In this document: piece by piece, positions 34,791-42,999 of the stretch | How positions within the stretch are numbered: the first letter of the stretch is position 1 | Layout of the letters: every line of letters starts with the position of its first letter | Origin: Chryseobacterium arachidis | GTDB lineage: Bacteria > Bacteroidota > Bacteroidia > Flavobacteriales > Weeksellaceae | NCBI RefSeq assembly: GCF_900129245.1 | Contig: NZ_FQUT01000018.1 | Span: forward strand, 1-64,000 | Direction of reading: 5' to 3' | DNA length: 64,000 bases | Made by a program: the position numbers and the translations under genes | Notes under the pieces: model-generated | What the model saw: only the letters and a program-made list of their open reading frames with translations | What the model was told of the DNA's origin: nothing | Database searches by the model: none

Positions 34791-34821
34791 AATGTCTGTT
34801 TAACTTCCAAAAATGTCCGTT
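34791..34821. promoter_or_regulatory. Direct repeat AATGTCYGTT upstream of the hydrolase
   Basis: AATGTCTGTT (34791-34800) and AATGTCCGTT (34812-34821) repeat with a 21-bp period, two helical turns. A shorter related AAGTCCGGT lies just before at 34782. This arrangement is typical of sites for AraC-like or response-regulator dimers. It lies about 75 bp before the hydrolase start. Confidence 0.5.
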
Positions 34822-34895
34822 TGAAGTACTTTCTGAGTAACTGGCTTGTTGATGCGCTGTATGTTTGCATCATAATCTTACAAAAATAAACGACA

Positions 34896-35843
34896 ATGAA
34901 AACAATTAGAAAAATTTCAGTTACAGGGGCTCTATGTCTTACGCTTTTTTCAACATTTGCGATGTCTTGCACAAGCGAAAACGACATTACGGTTACTCAG
35001 GAAAAACCTGCAGCTACCCATCAGGATGCTAAAACTCAGTTTGTGGATGTGAAAGGAACTTCATTCGCTTACCGGGTTATAGGGAGAGAAAACGGAACTC
35101 CTCTTGTGTTATTTCCCGGTCTGGGAGGTTCTATGGACGACTGGGATCCTGCGGTTACAGACGGATTGGCACAAAAATACAGGGTAATTATATTTGATAA
35201 TAAGGGGGTGGCCGCTTCTAAGGGGACAACTCCCAACGATATTCAGGCAATGGCCAATGACGCGATAGATTTTATTGATGCTCTGCATTTAAACAAAGTC
35301 AACATTATGGGATTTTCTATGGGTGGCTTTATTGCACAAAGAGTCGCATTAACGAAACCTGCTTTAATCAATAAAATAATTTTAACGGGAACAGGCCCGA
35401 AAGGAGCAATCGGCCTGTCAGATTTGCCCAATATTGTTGCCAGCACAGCCGGGTTAAGCCCTGAAGAATCTTTTTTGAAGTTTGGGTTTACACAATCTGC
35501 ACAAAGTATTGCAGCCGGAAAGGCAGCGTACGCAAGAATTCAGCTTCGTACAAACGACAGGGATCTTGGACTGAGCGATGCGACCTCAGCAGCACAGTTT
35601 ACTGCGGTCTTGAGCTGGGCACAGCCGAATGCCGACGCTCTTGAAGAACTGAAAACCATTCATAAACCCGTACTGATCGTGCATGGTGAAAATGATCTTC
35701 CGGTAGCCGTTCAAAACGCTTATAATATGTCTCAAAAGATCGAAAATTCAGAATTGGTAGTCTTCCCGGATTCTGGACATGCTTCTTTTTTCCAGAATCA
35801 TGATGCTTTTGTGGCAAAAGCTCTTCAGTTTTTAAATAAATAG
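34896..35843 (+). CDS. Lipoprotein alpha/beta hydrolase
   Basis: A 315-aa hydrolase with a lipoprotein signal; the lipobox FAMSC places the acylated Cys at residue 25. The nucleophile is Ser141 in GFSMGG, the acid Asp lies in HGENDLPV, and the base His in PDSGHASFF. The oxyanion region is FPGLGGSMDDW. It resembles serine esterases, peroxidases or proline-iminopeptidase-like enzymes; the substrate is not known. Anchoring in a membrane suggests work on exported or external esters. It has its own promoter region with a direct repeat and its own terminator. Confidence 0.85.
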   Translation: MKTIRKISVTGALCLTLFSTFAMSCTSENDITVTQEKPAATHQDAKTQFVDVKGTSFAYRVIGRENGTPLVLFPGLGGSMDDWDPAVTDGLAQKYRVIIFDNKGVAASKGTTPNDIQAMANDAIDFIDALHLNKVNIMGFSMGGFIAQRVALTKPALINKIILTGTGPKGAIGLSDLPNIVASTAGLSPEESFLKFGFTQSAQSIAAGKAAYARIQLRTNDRDLGLSDATSAAQFTAVLSWAQPNADALEELKTIHKPVLIVHGENDLPVAVQNAYNMSQKIENSELVVFPDSGHASFFQNHDAFVAKALQFLNK

Positions 35844-35864
35844 ATTTTTGTTTTTTCATAACCG

Positions 35865-35898
35865 AGACCTTAACGTATTGATGTTAAGGTCTTTTTTA
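35865..35898 (+). terminator. Terminator of the lipoprotein hydrolase gene
   Basis: GACCTTAACG and TGTTAAGGTC form a stem followed by TTTTTT. Confidence 0.88.
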
Positions 35899-36003
35899 TT
35901 TAAACTGTTTATTTGTGGTTAAATTTAAAATGAGTTTAAACAAACTTAATGTAATGAAACTATTTCGTAGACAAAAGACAGTTCTTTATGACCAAAGTAA
36001 TTT

Positions 36004-39000
36004 TTATGCGTCTAAAATTTCCAATAGATCATTTTTTGTAAAGCCTTGCCAGGCGGATGCATTGGTTTTTATTAGGTTTTCTACAAGTTTACTTTTCTTC
36101 TTCTGAAGATTCATGATTTTTTCTTCTATTGTATCTTTGCAAATAAGGCGTACAGCAATTACATTTTTTGTTTGTCCTATTCTGTAGCTTCGGTCAATGG
36201 CTTGGTTTTCGGAAGCGGGATTCCACCAGGGATCTACAAGGTAAACATAATCGGCTTCGGTAAGATTAAGGCCTGTGCCACCTGCTTTTAGACTGATAAG
36301 AAAGACACGTATATTTTCATTGTTCTGAAAATTATTCACTTTTGAGCCCCGATCTTTTGTTTGCCCCGTGAGGTATTCAAAAGGAATATTTTTCCTGATC
36401 AGCTCTTCTTTTATCAAATCAAGCATTTCCACAAATTGCGAGAATACCAGAATTTTGTGCTCTTTCGATTTATTTTCAATCTGGTCTGTGAGAATTTCTA
36501 TTTTTACCGCATGCTCATTAGAATGACCTTCTTTTAATAAAACCGGCGAATTACAGATCTGCCTTAGTTTCGTTAAACCAGCCAATACATGGATCTTGTT
36601 TTTTAACGTCTCATCATCTGAAGATCCCGATATATAATCGCGCAGCTCCTGCTCATAGGTATCGTATACCGCCCGCTGTTCCGAATTCATTTCGCAGTAA
36701 ATCACCATTTCTGTTTTTTCGGGAAGCTCTTTGGCTACCTGCTTTTTGGTTCTTCTAAGAATGAAAGGTTTTATCTTTTGCTGAAGCTTAACAGCACGTT
36801 TAGTATATTCAAATTTATCGATTGGAATGGCGTAAGCATCTTTAAAATACTGCTTACTTCCCAATAATCCGGGGCAGGCAAAAGAAAGTTGTCCGTAGAG
36901 GTCAAAGGTATTGTTCTCAACAGGCGTTCCCGTCAGTACAATCTTATTTCTCGATTGTAATAATCTTGCAGCTTTATACTTTTCAGAATTTGGATTTTTA
37001 ATGGTCTGTGATTCATCAAGAAAAATATAATTAAAATTAAACTTTTTTAAGAACTGAATATCCGAAAGCAGCATTCCATAGCTGATCAAAACCACTTCAT
37101 ACCGATGCATTTCATCGATGTTCTTCTTTCGATTTGTTCCGTAATGAAGCAGTATTTTGATGGAAGGAGCAAATTTTTCAATTTCCTGCTGCCAGTTGAA
37201 GAGTAATGAAGTTGGAACCACGATCAGGTTGGTGGTGCCTCCGTATTTTTCTCTTTGATATAAAATAAAAGCAATAATCTGGAGTGTTTTTCCCAATCCC
37301 ATATCATCGGCGAGACATCCTCCGAAATTGAATTGATCGAGATGGGCGAGCCAGTTTAATCCCTCCCTCTGATAGTCCCGAAGATGAGCATTTAATTCAG
37401 CAGGAACAGGAATTTCAGGAATTTTTTTAATATCCGAAAATTGTTGGGCGTAATTCGTGAGTTCTTCATGCATTTCTTCACTCAGAATTTCTTTCTCAAA
37501 AAGACCGGATATTTCCGTAAAATTGATTTTTGGAATTTTTAATAATTCTTCATCAATATCGCCAACCTGAAAATAACGGGTAATTTTTTCAATCCATTCA
37601 TCAGGTAAAATACCTTGGGAGCCGTCGTCCAGCTGTACAAATTTTGCTTTATTTCTAATCGCTTTGTGAAGCTGTTTTAAAGTCGCTTCTTTTTTACCGA
37701 AACGTACGCTTAATTTAGCATTAAACCAATCGACACCGCTTGTTACCACAATATTGATCTTGGCGCGATGCGAATTAATTGTAGTGCTTTTCAATTCATT
37801 AAATCCAAGAATTGTAATGCCTTCATTCCTCCAGGCTTCAAAGGCTTCCAGAAACCAGTTGTCGTCTAAGAATTTATCTTTATGAAGATAAAAATATTCA
37901 TATCCTCCGAGCTGTTCTTTAAAATCTTTGTGCTGCTGCATCATAATCGAGGTGAATTGATCTTCTGCCGGAATATTCCGTTCTACTCTGAACTCATTTC
38001 CGTTCTGATCGGTATCAGAGAGTTGCTTTCGGGAATAAACGGCAACTTCTATCGATCCGTACTTCATTACCGGAGTCAGAGAAATATAATTTCCCTTTTG
38101 CTGAAGATAGATAATACGCTCTGTCTGAAAGCTTTTCTCTGCCAATTCCACAGGAGTTGCTTTGCGGATGTAGCTGTAATTAATATGAATGTATTGTTCT
38201 AATGATGACAAAACGGTTTTTAAAAATTCATCATATTTTGACTTGTGAATAATAAGAATTTCATTATTTGATTTAAAAAAACGGATCACACGTAGCAGAT
38301 CGGGATTGTCGATAAGATGAAGGGTATTCTGATGATAAACAAACTGTTCATTTCTCAGGATAATATTTTTAAATGGAATGGAAGCATCATTCAACTGCAA
38401 TTCTCCCGTAATTTCATAAAAAGGATTTTTTTTGAAAACACTAAGCTGTATTTCAGCTTTTAAAATACCGAGCTGTACTGAAACCAAAGATTTTGGGGAA
38501 ACGGTTTCCGAAATCGTATGATCATGATAGTAAACAGCCAATTCCAAAGGATTTTGAGCAATAAGCTGTAAAGCCTTTATTTCTGCCGGACTTTTGTCTT
38601 CACTGAATTTAGTTTGAAAGGTGACAATCGCTGTATAAAATTTAATTTCCGAAGGCTGTTCGGCTTTCCAGATCAGATTCATGGGATCAACCCCTGTAAT
38701 CGGATTCTTTATTTTTCCGTTTTTGGTAAGATCTGCTTCCATCAACGAAAAATTGAGCTGATTATAAAAACGATGTCTTCCGATCACCAATATTTTCTCT
38801 CTGGCGGTATCCTGCGCTGCCATTTCTTCCAGAATTGATGGTTGCTGAGGAAGAAGCTCCTGTTTAAAAACCTCTTCATCCATTCGGACAAGCTCTTTGA
38901 TTTTAGGCTGAATATCCAGTTTTCCATCCTTATATTCCAATTGAAAATAAGCATCCAAATGAGGTTCATTTTCCAGTCCGAAACCTTTTGCTGCAACCAG

Positions 39001-39348
39001 CAAAGTTCGCTGTCTCAAGTGATGATCAAAAAAAATCCGGAAATTTTTCTGCTCAATAATGGCATGGATAATTTCAGTCTGATGCTCGCACAATTTCTGG
39101 CTTTCGTTATCGCAAGAACAGGCAGTCATCAATGAAGAGCCGACCTGGCTTACAGAAACGTTAGGATAATCAATCGTAGAAATTGATTTCGTAAAAACTC
39201 CCGCATTGCATTCTAAAGTGAGAGGGTAGATTTCCTTAAAATCTTTATTCTCAATGAAACCCGCATTCTGAGTATGTTTTAAAAGATCATATACCGAAAG
39301 TGTGGTGATATTCGCATCCGGTAAAATATATTCTTTAGGCAGCTTCAT
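36004..39348 (-). CDS. SWIM-domain SNF2-family helicase
   Basis: A 1114-aa ATP-dependent DNA translocase. A SWIM zinc finger is visible at about 77-89 (CSC-x7-CEH). The central region is poorly conserved. The SNF2 motor follows with motif I ADDMGLGKTLQ, motif II LDESQTIKN, motif III LTGTPVENN and helicase C-terminal motifs including AGGTGLNLT and a YRIGQTKNV end. Family members remodel protein-DNA complexes. In bacteria they are sometimes linked to transcription or to defence (RapA-like or DISARM-like). No such partners are nearby, so a housekeeping role is the default reading. Confidence 0.92.
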   Translation of the reverse strand: MKLPKEYILPDANITTLSVYDLLKHTQNAGFIENKDFKEIYPLTLECNAGVFTKSISTIDYPNVSVSQVGSSLMTACSCDNESQKLCEHQTEIIHAIIEQKNFRIFFDHHLRQRTLLVAAKGFGLENEPHLDAYFQLEYKDGKLDIQPKIKELVRMDEEVFKQELLPQQPSILEEMAAQDTAREKILVIGRHRFYNQLNFSLMEADLTKNGKIKNPITGVDPMNLIWKAEQPSEIKFYTAIVTFQTKFSEDKSPAEIKALQLIAQNPLELAVYYHDHTISETVSPKSLVSVQLGILKAEIQLSVFKKNPFYEITGELQLNDASIPFKNIILRNEQFVYHQNTLHLIDNPDLLRVIRFFKSNNEILIIHKSKYDEFLKTVLSSLEQYIHINYSYIRKATPVELAEKSFQTERIIYLQQKGNYISLTPVMKYGSIEVAVYSRKQLSDTDQNGNEFRVERNIPAEDQFTSIMMQQHKDFKEQLGGYEYFYLHKDKFLDDNWFLEAFEAWRNEGITILGFNELKSTTINSHRAKINIVVTSGVDWFNAKLSVRFGKKEATLKQLHKAIRNKAKFVQLDDGSQGILPDEWIEKITRYFQVGDIDEELLKIPKINFTEISGLFEKEILSEEMHEELTNYAQQFSDIKKIPEIPVPAELNAHLRDYQREGLNWLAHLDQFNFGGCLADDMGLGKTLQIIAFILYQREKYGGTTNLIVVPTSLLFNWQQEIEKFAPSIKILLHYGTNRKKNIDEMHRYEVVLISYGMLLSDIQFLKKFNFNYIFLDESQTIKNPNSEKYKAARLLQSRNKIVLTGTPVENNTFDLYGQLSFACPGLLGSKQYFKDAYAIPIDKFEYTKRAVKLQQKIKPFILRRTKKQVAKELPEKTEMVIYCEMNSEQRAVYDTYEQELRDYISGSSDDETLKNKIHVLAGLTKLRQICNSPVLLKEGHSNEHAVKIEILTDQIENKSKEHKILVFSQFVEMLDLIKEELIRKNIPFEYLTGQTKDRGSKVNNFQNNENIRVFLISLKAGGTGLNLTEADYVYLVDPWWNPASENQAIDRSYRIGQTKNVIAVRLICKDTIEEKIMNLQKKKSKLVENLIKTNASAWQGFTKNDLLEILDA

Positions 39349-39739
39349 GAGTTCGGCAGGAAATGATTAATTAATCTGCCAATTTACATAAAAATGGTAA
39401 GTTTTGAATTCAAAAAGAGTAAAGAATAAATTTTAGAATCTGTTTAAATTGGATAAAATTTTTATTTACACAGTATTTTTTAGAAGGTAAAGACAAATAA
39501 AATTTGCGCCGCTAAGCTTGAAAAAAGAGCTTCATCAAATCAACTTGTTGATTCTTCTTTGCTCACTTAAATAATTAAGTTTTTAAATAAAATCTTTGCG
39601 TCAAAAAATGAGTGATGATTTTAACAATTAATCAAATTTTGATCGATTCTTAATATTTTAAAAAGGATACATCTCATCTGAACAAAAATATCCTTTCTGA
39701 TAGTTTAGAAAGGATAGAAATATTGTAACGAAAATAATT
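39349..39739. other. Spacer downstream of the biosynthetic cluster
   Basis: About 390 bp between the helicase start and the end of the cluster. The terminator at 39690-39715 lies in it; otherwise AT-rich with no gene. Confidence 0.5.
39690..39715 (-). terminator. Terminator of the biosynthetic cluster
   Basis: ATCCTTTCT and AGAAAGGAT form a stem. On the minus strand it is followed by ATTTTTGTT. It lies 25 bp after the last cluster gene. Confidence 0.8.
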
Positions 39740-40288
39740 TCAATTATTTGTTTCCACTGAAATTTGCGGTTGTCTGTACAAATACCTTTTCAGTTTCATG
39801 ATCGGAAGATAGGTAAACAAAACAGAAAGTAAACCTGCCAGTAGACCTACTAAAACAGCCATTGCCGTTGCATCAAGCTTATAATGTTTTGAAAGAATAA
39901 ACTGAGCAAAAAGTAAGCTGGATAAAACCAGTAGACCGGAGACCAATCCGTGAAGAATGCTTAGTTTTGTCATTAATTTCTTTACATTAAGCTGATCGTC
40001 CACCGCAAATTCAATCGCATTCTGACTGGCGGCATCTGTTACTCTTTTCATAATATCTATGGTGAGAACAACGGGTAAAAATATCGCCATTGGCAAAGTT
40101 AATCGCGCCAAACTTTGAGTACAGGCGAAAAAATGAGTATATCCCAATTCGTTGAAACTTGCAAGAGCAATAATAAAATTAAAGACCACATTCGGAAGGG
40201 CATAGATGATCATCCGTTTTCTCAGAAAGCGGTTCAGAGTTGTTTTTTTGAGCGGTTTTGGTTGAGCTTTTTTTATTTTAAATTTCAT
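39740..40288 (-). CDS. Small integral membrane protein of the cluster
   Basis: A 182-aa protein with a basic N-terminus (residues 1-30) and about four hydrophobic segments (near 30-50, 62-80, 112-132 and 140-160). No catalytic motif is seen and I do not recognise the family. Its start overlaps the stop of the upstream acyltransferase gene by 4 bp (ATGA), so the two are translationally coupled. A role in handling or exporting the cluster's lipid product is plausible from context only. Confidence 0.65.
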   Translation of the reverse strand: MKFKIKKAQPKPLKKTTLNRFLRKRMIIYALPNVVFNFIIALASFNELGYTHFFACTQSLARLTLPMAIFLPVVLTIDIMKRVTDAASQNAIEFAVDDQLNVKKLMTKLSILHGLVSGLLVLSSLLFAQFILSKHYKLDATAMAVLVGLLAGLLSVLFTYLPIMKLKRYLYRQPQISVETNN

Positions 40289-41523
40289 GAAATCAACAGA
40301 TCCATAGCTTTATTTTTTATTTTAACCGAATCTTCTTTGGAAAGAAAATCCTCATTCGACATAAAGGTAAAATCCATTTCCTGGTTGAACGTCGTTGTTA
40401 CTAATGTATTGGAATTCAGCCAAGGAAATGCCACCGTCGGACTAATAATGGATTCTACTTTAAAGTTCTTATGATCATTCGGAATATTGATTTTTCCCAT
40501 ATTCGACAGTGTAATGTCGTGTCCGCCGTTGCTGGATTTTAACATCGAAATCATACGCTCCACGATCGGGTGCATCTGTTCGCCCATCCACAACAGTTCT
40601 CTCGCTTCCATATTTTCAATTTTCTGCAAAAGATCTTTCTTAATATACTTAGAATTTTCCAAAATATCTTGATTCCCTTTTTGTAAAGAAAGTTCGACAG
40701 TTGGAGCAAAAGCAAACAAATGATCCTGCTGAATTTCCGGTACAAAATGACGGACATCTACCGGACTGATCACCTTTCGTTTCGCCTGTTTTCCTTTGAT
40801 TTCCTGAAAAGAATTCATAAAAACCGAACACAGCAACGCATGAACAGAAATTCTGTTTGCTTTACATTTTTCGGTGATTTTTTTCGATGTTTCTGAATTT
40901 AATTTCCAGTGTATCACGTAGTTTTTACCTAAATTTCTCTTTTTGCTTTTTCTTTGAGTCAGGAAAAAAAGCTTTGCCATCATTAAGTAAAATCGGGCCT
41001 TTCGTTTCTTTTTTTTAAGATTAAAATCAGCAAGGAGAAAATCATTCACAGAATTGAAGGTTTGATAAGACCCCAGTTCAACATACGGATCATCCAATAC
41101 AGCAAGAATCTCACGCATCAGCGTTACAAGCGAAGTTCCGTCGCAAATGCAATGAGGCATCACCAACAGAATTTCAGAAATATGTTGACCTTTCACCCAA
41201 ACGAGTTGAGCCAAAGGTTTTTTAGCCTCTTCAAAAATCCTGTACCATTCTTTTTCAGACTCGGAAAGCCAGTCTTCATTGGTTTTTCTTTCAAAAATTC
41301 GAAGCGGAATGGCGGCAATTTCTTTTTCTTCTACAAAAACGGGATACTTTTTACTTTTATCGATTTTCGATCTCAATAAAGGATGTTTTTTCTGTATTTT
41401 ATCTAAAGCAACTCTAAAATTTTCCTCAGAAATTTCTCCGTTGATCTTTGCGGTAAATACACAGTTTAAAGGTGTTTTAGCATCAACATACATGATCCTT
41501 TCCACCATCATCAGTTGTCTCAT
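40285..41523 (-). CDS. Condensation-superfamily acyltransferase 1
   Basis: A 412-aa protein of the condensation / alcohol-acetyltransferase / PapA5-like superfamily. The active-site motif HxxxDG is present as HCICDG (His124, Asp128). The DFGWG-like second motif region near IINLSNMGKINIP-type text (DITLSNMGKINIP) supports the fold. Such enzymes use CoA- or ACP-bound acyl chains to acylate hydroxyl groups. Its start overlaps the next gene by 4 bp. The paralogue at 41520 lies directly upstream. Together they could place acyl chains on a sugar or polyketide hydroxyl. Confidence 0.75.
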   Translation of the reverse strand: MRQLMMVERIMYVDAKTPLNCVFTAKINGEISEENFRVALDKIQKKHPLLRSKIDKSKKYPVFVEEKEIAAIPLRIFERKTNEDWLSESEKEWYRIFEEAKKPLAQLVWVKGQHISEILLVMPHCICDGTSLVTLMREILAVLDDPYVELGSYQTFNSVNDFLLADFNLKKKKRKARFYLMMAKLFFLTQRKSKKRNLGKNYVIHWKLNSETSKKITEKCKANRISVHALLCSVFMNSFQEIKGKQAKRKVISPVDVRHFVPEIQQDHLFAFAPTVELSLQKGNQDILENSKYIKKDLLQKIENMEARELLWMGEQMHPIVERMISMLKSSNGGHDITLSNMGKINIPNDHKNFKVESIISPTVAFPWLNSNTLVTTTFNQEMDFTFMSNEDFLSKEDSVKIKNKAMDLLIS

Positions 41524-42788
41524 GATACGGCTAAATATTCAAGTTGTTGTTTTACGATTTTCACCATTTCATCACGGATCGACAAGGCTTCCACATAAGG
41601 TAAATACCCTTCACTTCCCATGAAAGAAAAATCCATTTCCCCTCTGAAAGTAGAAGTTACCATCGTCGTCGTATTTCCTAAAGGTCCTATTACGGACGGG
41701 CTGAAAATGGTTTCCAGCGAGAATTCTTTATACTGATGTTCAATCTGAATACGTCCCAAATTAGAAAACATACAGTCGTTGGAAGATTTTCCGTTTTTCA
41801 ATAATTTGGTGAAATTCGATAACGCATCATGCGCCGATTCCATTACCATCATCGTGATGTAAGGATTGAGTTTTGATGTCTTTTTGTCCGCTGATTTTTG
41901 CATCAGCTTCAAATTTTCTGTAAAACTCAGCTTATGATCAGAAGACAGTACGATCATTAATCCGAAAGCAAAAATATGATCGTTTTTAATCTGAGTCGCA
42001 AAACGTCTGATATCAACCGGACAGGAAACTTTATTAAAAGCACCTTCACCTCTCACTTTTTTAAAAGCCTGAAGCAAAGCTGCACTCAAGAAGGTATTCA
42101 CCGTCACTTCATTTGCTTTACAGTAAGAAACCAGTTCCTGACTCGTTTTTGAATTAAATTTCCAATGAATTAAATAATCGCTTTGTCGGTCAATCGATTT
42201 TTTACCAACGGGAATAAATTTAATCGCCGTTGCAGCCAGTCTTCCGATCGTTTTTGCTTTAAATTTTTGCCCGAAACTTGAAAGAATATGGGAAGGAACC
42301 ACATCCTGAATTCCCAAAATCGGATTTTCAACACCGATATCCGCTAAAGGATCATTTAAAACTTTTAAAAATTCATCCAAAACCGACATGGCGGAACCAC
42401 CGTCGCATAAGCAATGATGGAAAACAAACATCATGTCCGAAATTTCTTCACCTTTGATCCAGACAAATCTCATGAACGGCTGTTCTCTGTAATTGAACAT
42501 TTTGTACCATTCTTTTTTCGATTCTTCCAGCCAGTCGTTTTCTTCTTTTTGGGCTAAAATTCGGATCGGGATTTTCGCTTTTTCCGAAACTTCAAACCAC
42601 GGAATATTTTTTTCATCATGTTGGATAACAGCCTTTAACCACGGATGTTTTTCCTGAAGTCTGTCCAAGGCATGCTGAATTTCTTTTAAAACAAATGTTC
42701 CCCGTAACCTGAAAGGAATTACCGTATTGAAAGGCTCTGTACCGTCTCCCAAAAGCATTCTTTCGCCAAATAACAATTTTCTTTTCAT
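41520..42788 (-). CDS. Condensation-superfamily acyltransferase 2
   Basis: A 422-aa paralogue of the 412-aa enzyme downstream. It has the full motif HHCLCDG (His124, His125, Asp129). The C-terminal half has the matching CMFSNLGRIQIEHQ segment and GEMDFSFMGSEGYLPYVEA. Both proteins open with a similar short MLLGDGTEPFN/MYVDAKTPLN text, so they arose by duplication. A different second residue in the active motif suggests they use different acceptors or acyl chains. It is 211 bp after the glycosyltransferase gene, the largest gap within the cluster. Confidence 0.75.
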   Translation of the reverse strand: MKRKLLFGERMLLGDGTEPFNTVIPFRLRGTFVLKEIQHALDRLQEKHPWLKAVIQHDEKNIPWFEVSEKAKIPIRILAQKEENDWLEESKKEWYKMFNYREQPFMRFVWIKGEEISDMMFVFHHCLCDGGSAMSVLDEFLKVLNDPLADIGVENPILGIQDVVPSHILSSFGQKFKAKTIGRLAATAIKFIPVGKKSIDRQSDYLIHWKFNSKTSQELVSYCKANEVTVNTFLSAALLQAFKKVRGEGAFNKVSCPVDIRRFATQIKNDHIFAFGLMIVLSSDHKLSFTENLKLMQKSADKKTSKLNPYITMMVMESAHDALSNFTKLLKNGKSSNDCMFSNLGRIQIEHQYKEFSLETIFSPSVIGPLGNTTTMVTSTFRGEMDFSFMGSEGYLPYVEALSIRDEMVKIVKQQLEYLAVS

Positions 42789-42999
42789 AGCTAAGAGCTA
42801 TTTAAATTTTACAATATAATTTTTATTGCCTTTCTTTTAATTTTCTTAATTAAAATAAACTTTGTTTATTCTTATTCTAACATTAAGATTTTAAGTAAAT
42901 GAAGCTAAATATGATGAAGAAATCAATAGATTGATTTTTATTAAGTTTACTTAAGCCTTAACTTCTTAATGTTTAAAAAATATCAAATTTAAGCGTGCT
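42789..42999. other. Gap inside the cluster with inverted repeat
   Basis: TTAAGTAAA (42891-42899) and TTTACTTAA (42946-42954) are inverted repeats that enclose AATCAAT/ATTGATT arms (42922-42936). This could fold in the transcript between the glycosyltransferase and acyltransferase genes. An internal promoter is possible; none is clear. Confidence 0.4.

Larger units (their letters stand above)
34467..34895. other. Divergent spacer with repeat elements
   Basis: A 429-bp spacer between the amine-oxidase operon (minus) and the lipoprotein hydrolase (plus). It holds an inverted repeat at 34524-34543 and a direct repeat at 34791-34821; no gene is seen. Confidence 0.5.

Noticed and set aside
42891..42954. 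Riboswitch in the cluster gap
   Set aside because: Only an inverted repeat is visible; no conserved aptamer core is recognised.
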